A stretch of DNA of 43,722 nt from Protostelium mycophagum (GCA_002081555.1 MZNV01002355.1:1-43722); one strand, 5' to 3'; counted from the first letter of the stretch, positions 9,078-21,349 are shown. A program made the numbers and translations. Notes: generated from the sequence alone by a model not told the origin.

Positions 9078-9501
9078 CTCTGAGTGCTTTCTGCTGGCTT
9101 GGTTAAAAAGTGGCGACTGCTCAATATTTCGCGAAGAATTTCGGTATTACATCTTACGGTAACTAATGTAGATGTGCAGCGCAACTTACCGTGGGTCCCA
9201 ATTTAACCGGAACTGCGAAAGGAAACCTTTAGCAAAGCGATGACGAGAACAGTGACAGAATGATAGAACTCTCCGCCCTTTGCTCCCAGAAAACTGATGG
9301 GGTTCCTGAATCCTTGACAACGCCCGCGGACATACTAAATAAAACCAGCATGTTGACCACGAAGAGCTCTCTTATTTCGCCAACAATGCCTATTTAGTCC
9401 TGACAGCAACAACTCTGTCGTCACGGTTCAATGCTAGTGGAAAACTCTGAAGGAACAAGTCGTAGAAGATTTATCATATTATTATACCGTGGATCGTTGT
9501 T
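9078..9501. other. Intergenic region with no recognised gene
   Basis: About 420 bp separate the start of the pathogen-related gene from the stop of the HAM1-like gene. It should hold the pathogen-related promoter and the HAM1-like 3' UTR. I see no RNA gene or repeat. Confidence 0.5.
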
Positions 9502-12014
9502 TTAGTTGACGGGGACAGTGAGAGGTCTTGCGACGGATCCGAAAGCGTCGTTCAAGTTGTCGGCGATGAATCTTCCAAAGTATCTCAGTTGTACCTGAAA
9601 AATAATGAATATTCGACGATCTACAACGTTGTAAATGATCACCTGCAGTTCGTCTTCAATTTCTCTCTTGATTGTTCCGTTGAAAAGTGTCACGGCCATC
9701 TTGTCCAAAATCCCGTGCTCAGCCTGTCAACTTTCAGTCATATTTTCCATAAAGGGATTTTAGTGATCTACAACACTGTAAACAGACCTTTCTGACAGTG
9801 ATATCCAGGTCGTCGATGGTGACATCTACGTCAGCAACGGAAAGTTTGGTTTGGTTTCTGTCGTCAGATGCAACCACCCAGTCCATGCGCAAGCTCAGTC
9901 CCTTACCGCCCAAATTGACATCAGCCCAGCCTGAATGAGTCAGTCATCTACAATGTAGGAAGTCACCAACCTTCGTCCTCGATGGTGGGGAAGACCTTGC
10001 GTCTGTACGCAAAGTGGATGTTCTTCAAGTGCGCGCGGATGTTGTTCACCTCTAAGCGGAGGTAGGCTTTTGCAGTGTCAGTAGATGCCTGCTTCAGGTC
10101 CAAGTTGAGTTGGGTTTGGAAGTAGAGCTTGAGATAGTCGGGTAAGACATCATAAGCAGAGAAGACGATTCCTGTCATGACGTCATCATTGTGTACATCA
10201 TTCGAATTTCCCACCCTCCACAGCAAAGTCCCATTTGTTCGTGGAGCCGTCGATTCTGGCGATGGGAATGTGCTCCAGCTGTTTTGCGATGACAGGGACC
10301 AGCAGATTCTTCAACTGCACCATGGAGTCTTGAATCGTTCCGATGCTGACGTGTCCGTTGTTGTCCAAAGCCATATCAGAGGCGAATCTTCTGAGTGCGG
10401 AGGTGAGGTCGTTTGTGGTCTGGTCTTCTTTGATGTTCTGGATGCATTGTTGTGCGTCTCTCAAGATGTTGGAGAAGAGTTCGTTGTGCTTGGGGTCGTT
10501 GGTCAGATCTCTGTGATGGTCAGAAAAAGAGTATTATCTACATAAACGATGTTGAATGATTCCAATTTGTTAAAATAATAACCCCACCTTGACTTGGCGA
10601 AAAGAGACTCGAATTGCTTCTTGAAAGACTCGTCGTTTACTATCTTGGGGTTGGCAAAAGAGCGGCGGGTCAACAATCTTCCGTCCTCGAAAATGGCACG
10701 AGCGCGGGAGTCATCAGCTACACCGTTGTAGAAGGCCATCAAGTTGGTGAAGAAGGAGTCGAGGGTACCTTCACCCGCGAATCTGAAATCTCTCAGAAAT
10801 TTCGTCGAAATATCGTTTGTCACCTTTCGATGATGGTCTTGATGTCGGTCCAAATCTTTGTGCCTCTGTTGACGACCTTGTCTTGAGTTTCAGCTTGGAG
10901 CTTCTGGTCTATGTGCAAGTCCTTGACCTGAAACTCCGTCAACTCCGAAATTTCACCGGAAATTCATTCTCACTTGATCCTTGAATTGGTCGATGAGCTG
11001 GAAGATACCATTGACTGCGAGTTGGTAGTCTGAGTTGACCTGGATAGCCTTCAAGATCTTCTGTAGTCTTGCGTAGATCTGCTGCACTTCCTCTTGGCTT
11101 ATCACTTGGGCATTCTGGAATTGTTCTTTGACGTCCTTGCCGACCATCTGGAGATTTTTTAGAGGGATCATCTATAACGAGTGTACCTCTGCAGTTGCCT
11201 TGGAAACGGAAGCGCTGGTATCACCCTTCTCATAGTCGATTTTGGCTGCTTGGCCGAGAGCTTTCCCATCTTCCTTGAGCTGTACACGTCAGTCTATAAA
11301 CACGATATTTGAAACTTTTCAGCAGGATTGTACACAAGGTTTCGAAGAAATTTCACCTGGGAGAGACCCTCCACGGTGTTGTTGACCTTGCGATAGAAGA
11401 TGGTCTTGAGAAGCTCGATCACGTCGAGTAATAATCCTCTAAATTCCTTGGAACGGATGATCTCGTAGGCCACTCTCTTGGCCACGTAGTAGATGTCATC
11501 CACCTGAGAAACTTTAGAATGATTCGAGATGAAAGAGGATCACCTTCTCTTCGAGCTCATCCACGTCATCGACGACTTGGTTTTTGAGGTCCTTGCCGAT
11601 CTGGGGTGGTTAGTGGTGTTCAAATAAATACGTAAAAATAACAAAAATGGACATACTTTCAAGGCTTGCATCTCCGCCTCACGTTTGGCGCCCTTTGATT
11701 GATAGAAAAGATCTTGGAAGACCTCGTCCTTGTTCTTCTCGTTGATGAACAGTTTGGCCATGTGCAGAGCCCTCTCTGCATCAATGGCTAACTGATCTCC
11801 GTGTTCGTTGAAAACGGCCTCCTGCGATGGAGTTTAAGAGGATGATCACTCACATTAAATGTACCTGTCTGCGCTGTTCAATGGCGTTGACACTAGAGTC
11901 AAGTGTGTTGTTGAGCTGCTGGTTGGAAGGGGCATCTCCTTTCGCCATGGTTAAGATAGTGCTGCCGGCGGCCATTGCGGCTTGTCGTGCGTCGAGTATT
12001 GCTTGATCGCTCAT
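9502..12014 (-). CDS. HAM1-like protein (predicted lipid-binding, TULIP-related C-terminus)
   Basis: HAM1-like proteins are large, mostly helical proteins best known in fungi; their C-terminal domain is related to BPI/TULIP lipid-binding folds. The protein starts MSDQAILDARQAAMAAG. It has a long helical region (about 600 residues) and a C-terminal domain with LKNIHFAYRRKVFPTIEDEG, WADVNLGGKGLSLRM, VDVTIDDLDITVRKAEHGI and FNGTIKREIEDEL, which closely recalls fungal HAM1_C. At least nine short GT-AG introns split it. That at about 9596-9643 contains TTACAAC and GTTGTAGAT back to back, and that at about 9730-9790 has GTTGTAGAT near its donor. The gene is divergent from the LRR gene. The family call rests on the C-terminal motifs; lipid binding is inferred. 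Confidence 0.75.
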
Positions 12015-12382
12015 TTCTATGATATTTAGAGGTGATGGAGATCTAAAGACATACGTGTGATTTGTGTCGTGTGTTGCTTTGTGTTGTTGGAATGTCGTAT
12101 GTGCATTAATTTTCACCAGTTTTCTGCGAACTTTCCACACTTAACTACAACGCACAAGCGGGTTTTCAATCGACACAGAAGAAAGTTGTCACTTGCAACT
12201 ACTTCTGATTTGATTGGATCACAGATAGGCTCACAGCTGTATGCGACCATCCACACCATGAAATTAGAAAGAACAAGAGCTGCAATTGCATCAGCACTGC
12301 CATAGATATGTGGTATATTTAAGTTCCGCGCCAAATTCGCGCGGTGTAAAATCTGTTTGAAAATTAACGGCAGACAACGGCG
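12015..12382. promoter_or_regulatory. Divergent promoter region, HAM1-like / LRR gene
   Basis: The two start codons face away from each other across 368 bp. No TATA box, RNA gene or repeat is obvious. The plus-strand frame at 12057-12305 has no coding character that I trust. Confidence 0.4.
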
Positions 12383-14516
12383 ATGGACGACAGATCACTA
12401 TCTGGTATATATAGAACGAGATGTAAAGAGATACAAGTGATGCCGCTAAGGTCGCTCGTGAATCTCTTTGAATCATTGGAAAAGCGAAAAGCTCCACTTC
12501 TTCAGCTTGATCTGAGTCATAAAAGCTTAGTGAGTATATTTTGGTGATCGATGACCAATTCTTATAGACATCTTCCGACTTAACACCGGTGATGGCTGCG
12601 CTTGTGACCTGCCATACTTTAATGAAGCTCAATCTAAGCCACAATTTTATAGACAACAGAGGATGCAGGGTGAGCGAAATACAGACAATCATCTCTGATT
12701 TATTCCAGGCCCTCAAAGAATTACTTCAACAAAGCACTGATTTGGTCGACCTTGACCTCTCAAGCAACAAAATTGGAAACACTGGTGTCGGACTGCTATC
12801 AGAAGCATTGTCATCAAATTCGACTCTCAAAGTAATGTCGATGAAACGTGCATTTGGGTTTACTCTGCTCGCAGAATCTAAATTTATCGCACAATCAGAT
12901 TGGAGATGATGGAACATACAGACTCTCCCTTGTTCTGAGAAACCAACCCCCAGATTCGTCAAGCATCTTTTCAAGTGATGAAGTTGGTGAGTAACTTCAA
13001 AGAATCGGACAACCACGCAGCGAAAAAAAGCAAGCGAATATTTGAAACTAAGAAAGTTGCAGGGGTGGTAGTGAGTAACTGCCAGTTAGCTTCAATCAAT
13101 TTGGAGGATAACCCCATTACTACAGCCGGAGTAGAATCACTCATAGAAGCTCTCAAACAGAACGACTCAGTGGAATCTTTGGTGTTGTCTAAAGAGCTCA
13201 CCAAGGTCCCAAGCGCTTACGCCCTGTCTGGTGTCTTACCCGAGGTGAAACAGCTTTGATTCTTACTGTTTAAAGAGGATATATTTTGGTTATCAAAAAT
13301 ACTAATTATATCAGAATGTACAGAAAGCCTTCAACATTACAGCATCCACCCCCACAAAATATAAAAATACAACTAGAGGAAAGAACCTTCGTGTGGAATC
13401 AGAAGACAATGTGGTCCAGCACTTGGGCCCAGTCATGCAAAATTTTGAGCGAGAATTGATCCTCTTGGACGACCCTGATGTCTCCAGACCCCTCCTCGAA
13501 AAGGTTTTGCCTTCAAAATTTCGATCGAAAAATCCTAATGATTTCAGGTTAATCAGATTAAGAAGAGTACTCAAGCACAGCTGGATTTGCTTATGGTATT
13601 TATAGAGTGAATATTCAATGACATCTAACTCGTATACCACAGCTGAGCAGTGGCTCGCCGTCACCTAGTAAATCATTTAACAAACGTCTCTCAGAGCGTA
13701 AAGACACAGTCACTCTCGCGGGCTTGGCAGCCGAAAATGATCACGTACATCATTGGGACATGAGCGGAGATTTTGAAGACCAAAATTCTGGAATCTTTCT
13801 TCGAACGCCAATCGCCAGTCCTAGAGGTGTTCCAGGAACAAGTCAGAGAAAAAGAATCGTGCAAAAGGAGACGCCGAAGAAGCAGAGGGGTTTTGACCCG
13901 TACGCTTTGTGCACAGACGAGGCAAGTTCTAGGTTTATATCATTTCAAAGATTTACACTCATGTACATGTGTTATCCTTCAAACAACAAGCATGGGATCT
14001 AACGGATATGCTGATCGCTTGTCAGGAAGTGGGAAGGGTGGTCAATGAGCTGAAAGAATCGAATGCAAAGCTAACTACTGAGGTGAACACACTGAAGGCG
14101 AAACTAAAAAAGGCGGAATCGAGGCAACCCCAAGCCGACAATCCGTACAACTTACCGACAGAGAATTTTAATGAGAACAGAGCATTGATGGACATGATTA
14201 TGGAACAACGACACAGGATCTCTGATCTCGAAAGAAAACTGAGTGAAGAGATGAAGAAGTCCGTTTCTTTAGAGGAAAAATTGATGCGCGCAAAACAGAA
14301 ACAATCCAACTCTGAGAAAATCAAAGAGGTGACTTGTCAATTTTTGTACCGAAAATGATGATCTTGCAGGCCAAATTGCAATTAGATAAGGACAAGATGC
14401 AAGAGCAATATGATAGGCTATGTAGCGAATATGAAGAGTACCAAAAGAAGCACAAGGAAGAATTTCTTCATCTTTACGGGCAGTACCAACAACTACAACG
14501 AGGAATTTTGAGATAA
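12383..14516 (+). CDS. Leucine-rich-repeat and coiled-coil protein (LRRC45-like)
   Basis: The N-terminal half holds ribonuclease-inhibitor-type LRRs (LLQLDLSHKSL, LMKLNLSHNFIDNRGC, LVDLDLSSNKIGNTG, LASINLEDNPITTAGV). A middle Ser/Pro-rich, probably disordered part follows, with short modules such as KQRGFDPYALCTDE. The C-terminal third is coiled coil (ELKESNAKLTTEVNTLKAKL, ISDLERKLSEEMKKSVSLEE, QEQYDRLCSEYEEYQKKHKE). The order RI-type LRR then long coiled coil resembles LRRC45, a centrosome-linker protein. At least eight GT-AG introns interrupt it, including 12531-12568. The gene is convergent with the next one, 70 bp apart. The architecture is clear. The specific LRRC45 assignment, and so a centrosomal role, is only suggestive. 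Confidence 0.75.
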
Positions 14517-14585
14517 ATTTGTTAAAGTCAATGACTATAACTTGTTATCATTCATCTACAACGGCCAAAAAGAAAGACCTCCTAT

Positions 14586-15812
14586 CTACACACTTTTGTA
14601 CAGCGTCGTGCAGCACCAATACATCCCTGGAGAGTTCACCAACTCTTCGTCAAATGATTCATACCTCTCGTAAGACGCTTCGTTGCGAAGTTTATCGATG
14701 ATATTGCTGTGGGCTTTCTGCAGTCCTTCTAATAAATATAAATGGTACAGCCTTTGCTGCAAGTTGTGGCGTATTTGAGCGAGCTCGACAAGTTCCTATC
14801 ACAATAAATCTCAAGGAGAAGGCGAGAAAGCTTGAAGACAAACACCTTTTGATTCTTGTAAGAGAAAGTTCTCTTGGATGTTGTTGGGGTAATGGAGAGA
14901 CCAAGGAAAGAGGACATCACTTGTTCAGAGAGCCACGTTGAAACATTCTTGTCATGGTTCTGTGGTTTGACGTCCTCTTTGACTTCACTGCTGGATGTCG
15001 GCATCGTGATCTTCTTCATACATCGAGCGAGGTGAGTGTCTTGTGGAGCTTTAGAGGCTTCGCCTTGTTTTTTCGTTTGATTGTATGCTTGCAATAATTG
15101 TGTATGTGTGGCTAAAATCTTCTGGCTGACACTCCAGTGTCGATAGATGTCGGACAGTGTCATGGTTGCTGTCAAGATAAGCTCCAGACCGAAATCTCCA
15201 CTCACGATAAGTCAACTCTCGGGGAATGGTGTTGAGTGCCTCCTGCATCTTTTTATACCGATTTGCAATGACCTCCAATCCATCTCTATCATCACTCTTT
15301 TTTTCTTGTCCTAATCTACCCACAAACTGCTTCATTCTGCGACTGCTCCACTTCATCGAAATAGACGATTCTTTCAGCTTCTCGTGAGTGTCAATTTGTT
15401 TCTGAAACGATTCCGGAAGGCAAAGTGGTTTTGTTTTCGGTTCATCCTCTAAAGGCTCTGCAGAAACTAGCTTCTCCTTTTCTGCCTGCGATCTTTTGCT
15501 GGCATGAGGCCGTGTGACGATCTGCTCTGGTGCTAACTCCTTCTCTCCTCTAATCTGTCTCGACTTGATCAATAATTGATCTACTTGTGCAAGTAATGAT
15601 CTCAATTCGTCGTTTTTGGTGAGAGGAGGAGGTTGAATTGCAGTCAGTTGTTGCTTCACAATTGGAGGTGCCTCTTTTGGCTTCTTTTTTGGCTTTGGAC
15701 GCAGCAGCTCGACAACATGTTGTGTCATCCTCTCTAAATCCTCAAGATGCTCGTCCAAATAAACGGATACATCGTAAAGGTCATGTATGAGGCTAAGAAG
15801 TTGGTCTGTCAT
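14586..15812 (-). CDS. Unknown helical/coiled-coil protein
   Basis: Three exons encode about 370 residues. The first (15812 to about 15215) begins MTDQLLSLIHDLYDVSVYLD and is Lys/Pro-rich then helical. The second carries LSDIYRHWSVSQKILATHTQ and STWLSEQVMSSFLGLSITP. The third begins with ELVELAQIRHNLQQRLYHLY and ends before the stop at 14586. Introns of about 40-50 bp are in phase with canonical splice sites. No transmembrane segment or signal peptide is seen. The regular heptad-like segments suggest a cytoskeletal or complex subunit, but I do not recognise a family. It is 94 bp downstream of RPB8 on the same strand. Confidence 0.7.
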
Positions 15813-15905
15813 TACCAGATGATTGCGATTTTGATGAATTGTGAACGTAAAAAGATCTGCTTTACAATGTCAACCATCATGTACAATACGACTTAACGAG
15901 GAGTT

Positions 15906-16447
15906 TTATGAGACCTTCTTCATCAAAAGGTAGATTCTGGAGTCTAAAACAATTCCAGGCAAGTTTCTTGGATCTCCTTTGAGCATCATGAGAAGACCGC
16001 CGAAGGAAACAAAAACAGAGCTGAGATGATCAACATCGATCGTAATAATCACCATCCAACTCACAGCTTTGGTGTAGGTGTCTTTTCCTCTGCAAATTTG
16101 AAGACTTTGCCGTACATTACATACTCATATTTGTCGGCCAGGGTCTTTCTTCCAGATTGATCAAAGACTCCCTCCTCCACAGCTGGTTGACCGTCCAAAT
16201 TCAGATTCTCTGCTAAGACAAGGGAGAATTTTGTGGAAACCTCCAGAGGATAAATGTCTGAATTGACATCGAGAATGAGCTCCATTTCATAGTTCTCAGA
16301 GATACCATGTATTCTGGACACTATATCATTCTAAGAAGAGAGCCCTAACGAATCTACTAGATCACCTCTGTCAAATCTCTTTCCTCCCTTGTCCATATCC
16401 TTGATATCAAAGATATCATCGAAGAGAATGTTTGATCTTCCCGCCAT
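15906..16447 (-). CDS. POLR2H: RNA polymerase subunit RPB8 (shared by Pol I, II, III)
   Basis: RPB8 is a small OB-fold subunit common to the three nuclear RNA polymerases. The sequence shows the family landmarks in order: [93 protein letters not shown] and the end [11 protein letters not shown]. Two GT-AG introns interrupt it (near 16322-16365 and 16022-16066). Length, about 150 residues, fits the family. It is divergent from SmE with 114 bp between the starts. Confidence 0.95.
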
Positions 16448-16561
16448 GGTGCTTGATGTACCTGATATCTAAATGTGATCTTGAGATGTGAGGTGCCGAT
16501 TCCCTGAAAATTCCTCTTGAGGTCATCTCGATCATTTGAAGATCACCCAAAGACGAGCAAC
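16448..16561. promoter_or_regulatory. Short bidirectional promoter, RPB8 / SmE
   Basis: Only 114 bp lie between the two divergent start codons, so transcription and both 5' UTRs must share this space. No TATA box is evident. Confidence 0.5.
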
Positions 16562-17007
16562 ATGGCGACCAAGGTGCAGAAGGCTATGACCCAACCGATC
16601 AATTTGATCTTTCGGTTCCTCCAAAACGTGAGTATGGCATTAGGTGTCCTCCAGGTGTGTAATCCGGTCTCATATGATATAGAAATCGAGGATCCAGGTG
16701 TGGTTATATGAACAAACTGATACTCGCATAGAGGGCAAGATCATTGTGAGTAGACGATAAAATCTTTGAAATACTGTATATCTTCCGCACCAATCCAAAA
16801 ATCTCACATCATTTTATCATACTCAACCTGACATCATTCTTCATAAACCAGGCCTAATGACGTCCTTAGGGTTTTGACGAATACATGAACCTCATGTTGG
16901 ACGACGCTGAGGAGATCAACACAAAGAAGAAGACAAGAAAGACGTTAGGCAGAATCTTATTGAAGGGCGACAATGTCACTCTCATGATGCGGGCAGCAGA
17001 CTCTTAG
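16562..17007 (+). CDS. SNRPE: Spliceosomal Sm protein E
   Basis: SmE is one of seven Sm proteins forming the ring on U1, U2, U4 and U5 snRNAs. The spliced product reads [37 protein letters not shown], then [18 protein letters not shown] and [14 protein letters not shown], matching the Sm1 and Sm2 motifs. Exon 1 ends at about 16627 (CAAAAC before GTGAGT), exon 2 starts with AAATCGAGG near 16681, and exon 3 starts with GGTTTTGACG near 16870. Length (about 90 residues) fits. The introns are GT-AG. Confidence 0.95.
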
Positions 17008-17057
17008 ATCGACTTGTTAATCACAGATACATTAGTATGTCTTCTTTTCGATGACTT

Positions 17058-20000
17058 TTATTTCTTCTTTTTTAATGTCTTTGGTTTACTCTCGGTCACT
17101 TCTGTCTTTGCTTTTTTGGTGTCCTTCTTCTGTGGAGTCTTCTCCTCTCTGTCTCTCTTCACCTTCTTCGTCTTTGCCTCGGGTGTTTCTGGCTTTGTCT
17201 TTGGTGTCTTCGACTTGGGCTTTTTGTCATCCTCTTTGGTCTTTGGCTTCTTTTCTGCCTCTTTGGTCTTTGGCTTCTTCTTTTCTTCTACCTCTTTGGT
17301 CTTTGTTGTCTTCTTTTCCTCTTCCTTGCTCTTTGGCTTCTTCTCGTCCTTGGCCTTCTTTTCCTGAAATGGGTTATGATCGTTCCATAGAGGATGACGT
17401 CACTCACATCTTCAGACAAGTCGGAGATGAACTTCTTCCAAGCTTCCTTCTGAGCAGGGACGTACCTTTGATCTGTCAGTTTCCTTCGCACAATACAATG
17501 ACGAATGATGGGCTCAGGCATCTTTCTTTCTTTCTTCAGCCCTGAGTTCTGAATTGCAGCTTTGCCACCAATGTATTCTATTGAAGTCTCTTTTGCTCAG
17601 TCCTCAGTTGTCGGTGCAAAACATGATGCCAGATGACAAGATCCTTACAACATGCAGGTGGTAGCAAACTTGTTCATGCTCTTCTTCTTTGGTTCTGTTG
17701 TGCGGCGCCAAGCCCCGTAGACCTTCTTCATGGCAGTCCTCAGCTCCTCCGATTTCTCTTCCAAAACCGTCGCGGCGTCTTCAGAGATGTTCTCTTGGCG
17801 TGGCAGCGACAAGATGATGTCGAGGAATGAGATCTGTGAGTGTTTGTCTTCTGATTGCAAGCCTTTGATGAAGGTGGGGATCAACAACCATGAGTCCATC
17901 CATCTTCGGAAGAGCTGCATGAGAGCGATGTGGAGATGTCCTTTGCTCTGGTGCTGCTCATTGAGCTCCTTCTTTTGTGCTTTCTGCTCTGCGGGCTTTT
18001 TGGGCTTGTTCTTGGGCTTTTCAACTTTGCCATCCATCTTCTCGCTCATCTGGTCGAGCATCTACAACGCCTTAGTTTCCTGCGTAAAAACTTGGCGGGA
18101 AAATCCTTCACCTTCTTGTACGCCTTTCGGTCTCCCGCAGCCGCAGTTTTCAGCAAGAAGATCATCACATCGACCACGATGCCTCCCGGAACCTTCTTAG
18201 ACTCTTCTACGAGCTTGATGACCTCCTCCCATGCTCGCAGCAGTACCTCTTTATCCGTGATCTTCTTCACTTTGATTTCTTTGAGGAATTTGTTTAATGA
18301 CTTCATGATGTTGGACGAAGTTTTTTGTTGTGACTCTCCCAACTTGTCGAGGCAGATTAAGAGGGGGACGAGGGTCTTTGTGATGTCAAAAGATATTTCC
18401 ACGGTAAGAAACGTGTTATGACTCGGTACATTAACGTATTGAGTGTGAAAACATGCACAAAAACAGTTGTTTCTCTTTGATTTGTGCTTATGTCTCGCTG
18501 AGCACCACAACGTCGCCTTTTGATTTTGTCTTTTGCTTCTTTTTCATGAGAAAAAATATTCTTCTGCAGCTGTAGAAAATAACAGTAACTGAGAATGAGG
18601 TAAAGATACTCACGTTGATGAAAAGCGTGTGGTCTCCCTCTGGTTGTGCCAGTTTCTTTATACCACCAACCAACATGGTTGAAACTTTGTATTTGAAGTG
18701 GACTCCTGCCTCCACACCTTCGGCCTTGGACTTTTGCAGTTTCAAAATCTCGACAATTTTATTGTCAAAAGCGTCCATCTCTTTGTCAGTTGGGTTCTCG
18801 CCGTCCTCATCACTGCTCTGTTTGAAATTTAAAAAATGAAAATGGCGGGAATCGATGATCTACACAAGCAAGTTTTTCACAGTGGTATCAGAAAGACTTT
18901 CAACACGTCTTCTGCGGCTGTGCCGCAGCTTTTAAGTCAATCATCTTACGGCAGCTCTGCTGCATCGTTGGTTTGTACAACTTCGCTGCATGCTGTCGTG
19001 AAACAGATGTTGCTGATTTGGGTCAAAGACATACCTCATCTTCGTCTCCTTCTTCTTCCTCTTTAGGGTCCTCTTCACCTCCAAACTCGCCCTCCTCCTC
19101 TTCGCCTTCCTCTTCTTCCTCCTCTTCCGGTGCGATGGCGTCGATCATGGTCATGAGGGACTCGAAAGTGACTTGGCCTTCATGTTGAAAATAGGCTGAT
19201 ATCGTTATTCTCATATTTTACTGTGAAAGTTGATTTCAGGTGATGTAGCAGAGTTACAAGCGATGCACTGCAACAGTGTTTTTATTTTTCACATTTATTT
19301 TTAAAAATAACACTTCTACATGTCACAGGAACGATTGTTAATGGGTGATAAAAATTATTTTAAAGTACCTCCAAGTGCTACATTTTCAATGAGAGCAGAA
19401 CCTCTCGACATCATAGAGATCAAAAGATCAGTGTAGACATCCTCCGCGCTCTCCTCTTCGTCATCGGCCTCCTCATTCATCTTCTCCATGCATTCGTCGA
19501 GCTCCTCTAAAAATTCTGCGGCTTCGTCCCCGTCGATGGTGTCTGAGTTGACGTATAGATGCAAGAACAAAGCGTAAAACAGCTGCGCGTTTCCCTTCAG
19601 TTTTTCGTCCTTGGAGATCTTCTTGGCCGTCTCGAGAGATGCCAGAGCCTCGCTGTCTACGGGGTTTCGGAGTTTTAGGCCCAATTTTTTGAGATCTTGG
19701 ATCTGCTGGAACGTCCATTGAGACCAGGGCACCTTGTCTGCTCTTTCCAAGACTTCTACTTTGTCTTTCACAACGGCGAGTTGTGCCACAAGCGGGATGA
19801 GAGCCTTTGCGGCCTCAGCTGTACAGAATCAGTACGAAATACTCTCTGGCTTTACAACGAGAAAAATGTACACGAAGGAAGAAAAATAATCGAAGAATGA
19901 AAGAGCACCTGCAGCTTTCTCGTTGAGATCCATCAGATCACAATAGCCAAACTTCTCGGTGATCTTGGCTTTGTGTGCCTCTTTTGGCTTCTCAAAAAGT

Positions 20001-20507
20001 CCGTTCAAAACGAGAAGTCTAACTGGCCTCTCCATTGCCACAGCTTTGTGAAGACCTGTGACTTTTCCCGCCTTGCCGACAAAGTCCACGAAAAATTTAG
20101 AGTACAAAGCGTCCTGTTTCTTCTCTGCCAAGAGCTCTTCGATCTCATCTCCTTCCTCCTCCGCGGTGACATCTGGCAAGACCAGAGAAGTGATGAGCTC
20201 CTCTATGTAGATCCTGCATGGTTTTGCGGGATCAAACTTGAGTGCTGGGACTTTCTTTTTCTTTGCGGCTGGTGCTGCTTTCGAGAGGGCTTTGCCTAGC
20301 TACGGCGATGACATCAGAAAATGAGAAGAATATTGTGACACCTAACAACTCACCTTCTTGTTTTGTGTTTTTTTCTTCAAATCGACCGGCTTCAGCTTTC
20401 CCGAGACCTTCTGGTCCTTTTTCTGTGCCGACTTTTTTGCTGGCGATTTTTTGTCCACTTTCTAAACGAGATCAGTTTAAGATCATGTCTAAATCACTCA
20501 CTGGCAT
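17058..20507 (-). CDS. MYBBP1A: Pol5/MYBBP1A-family nucleolar protein
   Basis: Pol5 (yeast) and MYBBP1A (animals) are nucleolar HEAT-like proteins needed for rRNA synthesis and large-subunit assembly. From a start MPKVDKKSPAKKS the protein has a helical repeat body (VPWSQWTFQQIQDLKKLGLK, AQLFYALFLHLYVNSDTI, ISMMSRGSALIENVA), a characteristic acidic block of Glu/Asp at about 19030-19130, further helical segments (FDITKTLVPLLICLDKLGES, SFLDIILSLPRQENI) and a long Lys-rich tail ending KTLKKKK. The acidic block between helical halves and the basic tail are family hallmarks. Many GT-AG introns occur; the one ending before 18061 has GTTGTAG. A longer intron around 18840-19030 carries GC hairpins. 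The gene is divergent from RLP24. The protein looks shorter at the N-terminus than animal MYBBP1A. Confidence 0.8.
18913..18963. repeat. GC hairpin pair in a Pol5-homologue intron
   Basis: TGCGGCTGTGCCGCA (18913-18927) is a perfect six-base inverted repeat, and GCAGCTCTGCTGC (18951-18963) is a second. Both resemble the hairpins in the RBM34 intron at 5621-5721. Confidence 0.75.
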
Positions 20508-20645
20508 GGTGTCTGACAAAATCAAGAAAAATGTGATGATGATCACGTCTCAAAAGATTGACCTGAGATATCTTATGTGAATCGGGAAACAATTGCGAAA
20601 CAACAGATGACATCGTGAAATTTACCCTGAGCCGCCAACACAAAC

Positions 20646-21308
20646 ATGCGTTTAGAGAAGTGCTATTTCTGCAGCGGACCTATATATCCTGGTCACGGAA
20701 CAACCTTTGTCAGAAATGACTCGAAGGTATTTCACCATACTGATTTGATCCTATATAGAATAGTGGACATTGTATTGATGAACTTAGGTATTCCGATTCT
20801 GCAGGTCAAAATGTCACAGATTGTTTAAGAAGAAGAGAAATCCCAGAAAGGTTGCATGGACAAAGGCCAGTCGTGCTGCTCGCGGAAAGGAGATGGTCAC
20901 AGTAAGTAACAGTTGTTCATTCTCTTCATCCCGATAATCAATAATCATGAGAAAATGTTATTATCACATCTTTCCTTTTTCTCATTTTTTGAAAAGGATA
21001 CCATCTTCGATTTTGAGAAGAAGCGCAACAGACCAGTTAAATATGACCGTGGATTGGTTACCAACACTGTCAAAGTCATGGCTCGTCTCGACGAGATCAA
21101 ACAAGCCAGAAGAAAGGCCTTCGACGAGGCCAGAAGAGCTGGAGTTAAGACAAAAGAAACACAAGCAGCACTTAAAGAGATCGAGAGAGACATCAGCATC
21201 ATCAGAGCTCCCGACGCTCTGCGGAAGAAGGAGAGCAAATCAGAGAAGCTCATCGCAGAAAAAAAGAAGAACAAGTTGGCGGCTGCAGAGGACGAGATGG
21301 AGTTGTAA
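20646..21308 (+). CDS. RSL24D1: Ribosome biogenesis protein RLP24 (RSL24D1)
   Basis: RLP24 is the pre-60S placeholder for ribosomal protein eL24. The N-terminus [20 protein letters not shown] and [20 protein letters not shown] form the zinc-binding eL24-like domain. The downstream [18 protein letters not shown] and [16 protein letters not shown] are specific to RLP24 rather than eL24. Exons run from 20646 to about 20727, from about 20789 to 20900, and from about 20998 to 21308, joined by GT-AG introns. It is divergent from the Pol5 homologue (138 bp between starts), itself a pre-60S factor. It is convergent with the USP gene. Confidence 0.93.
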
Positions 21309-21349
21309 TACAACGGCTCTGTACAAAAAACATCTCATTTTATCACATC

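Noticed and set aside
17014-17545. Plus-strand frames rich in Phe and Ser
   Set aside because: They mirror the Lys-rich tail of the Pol5 homologue on the minus strand.
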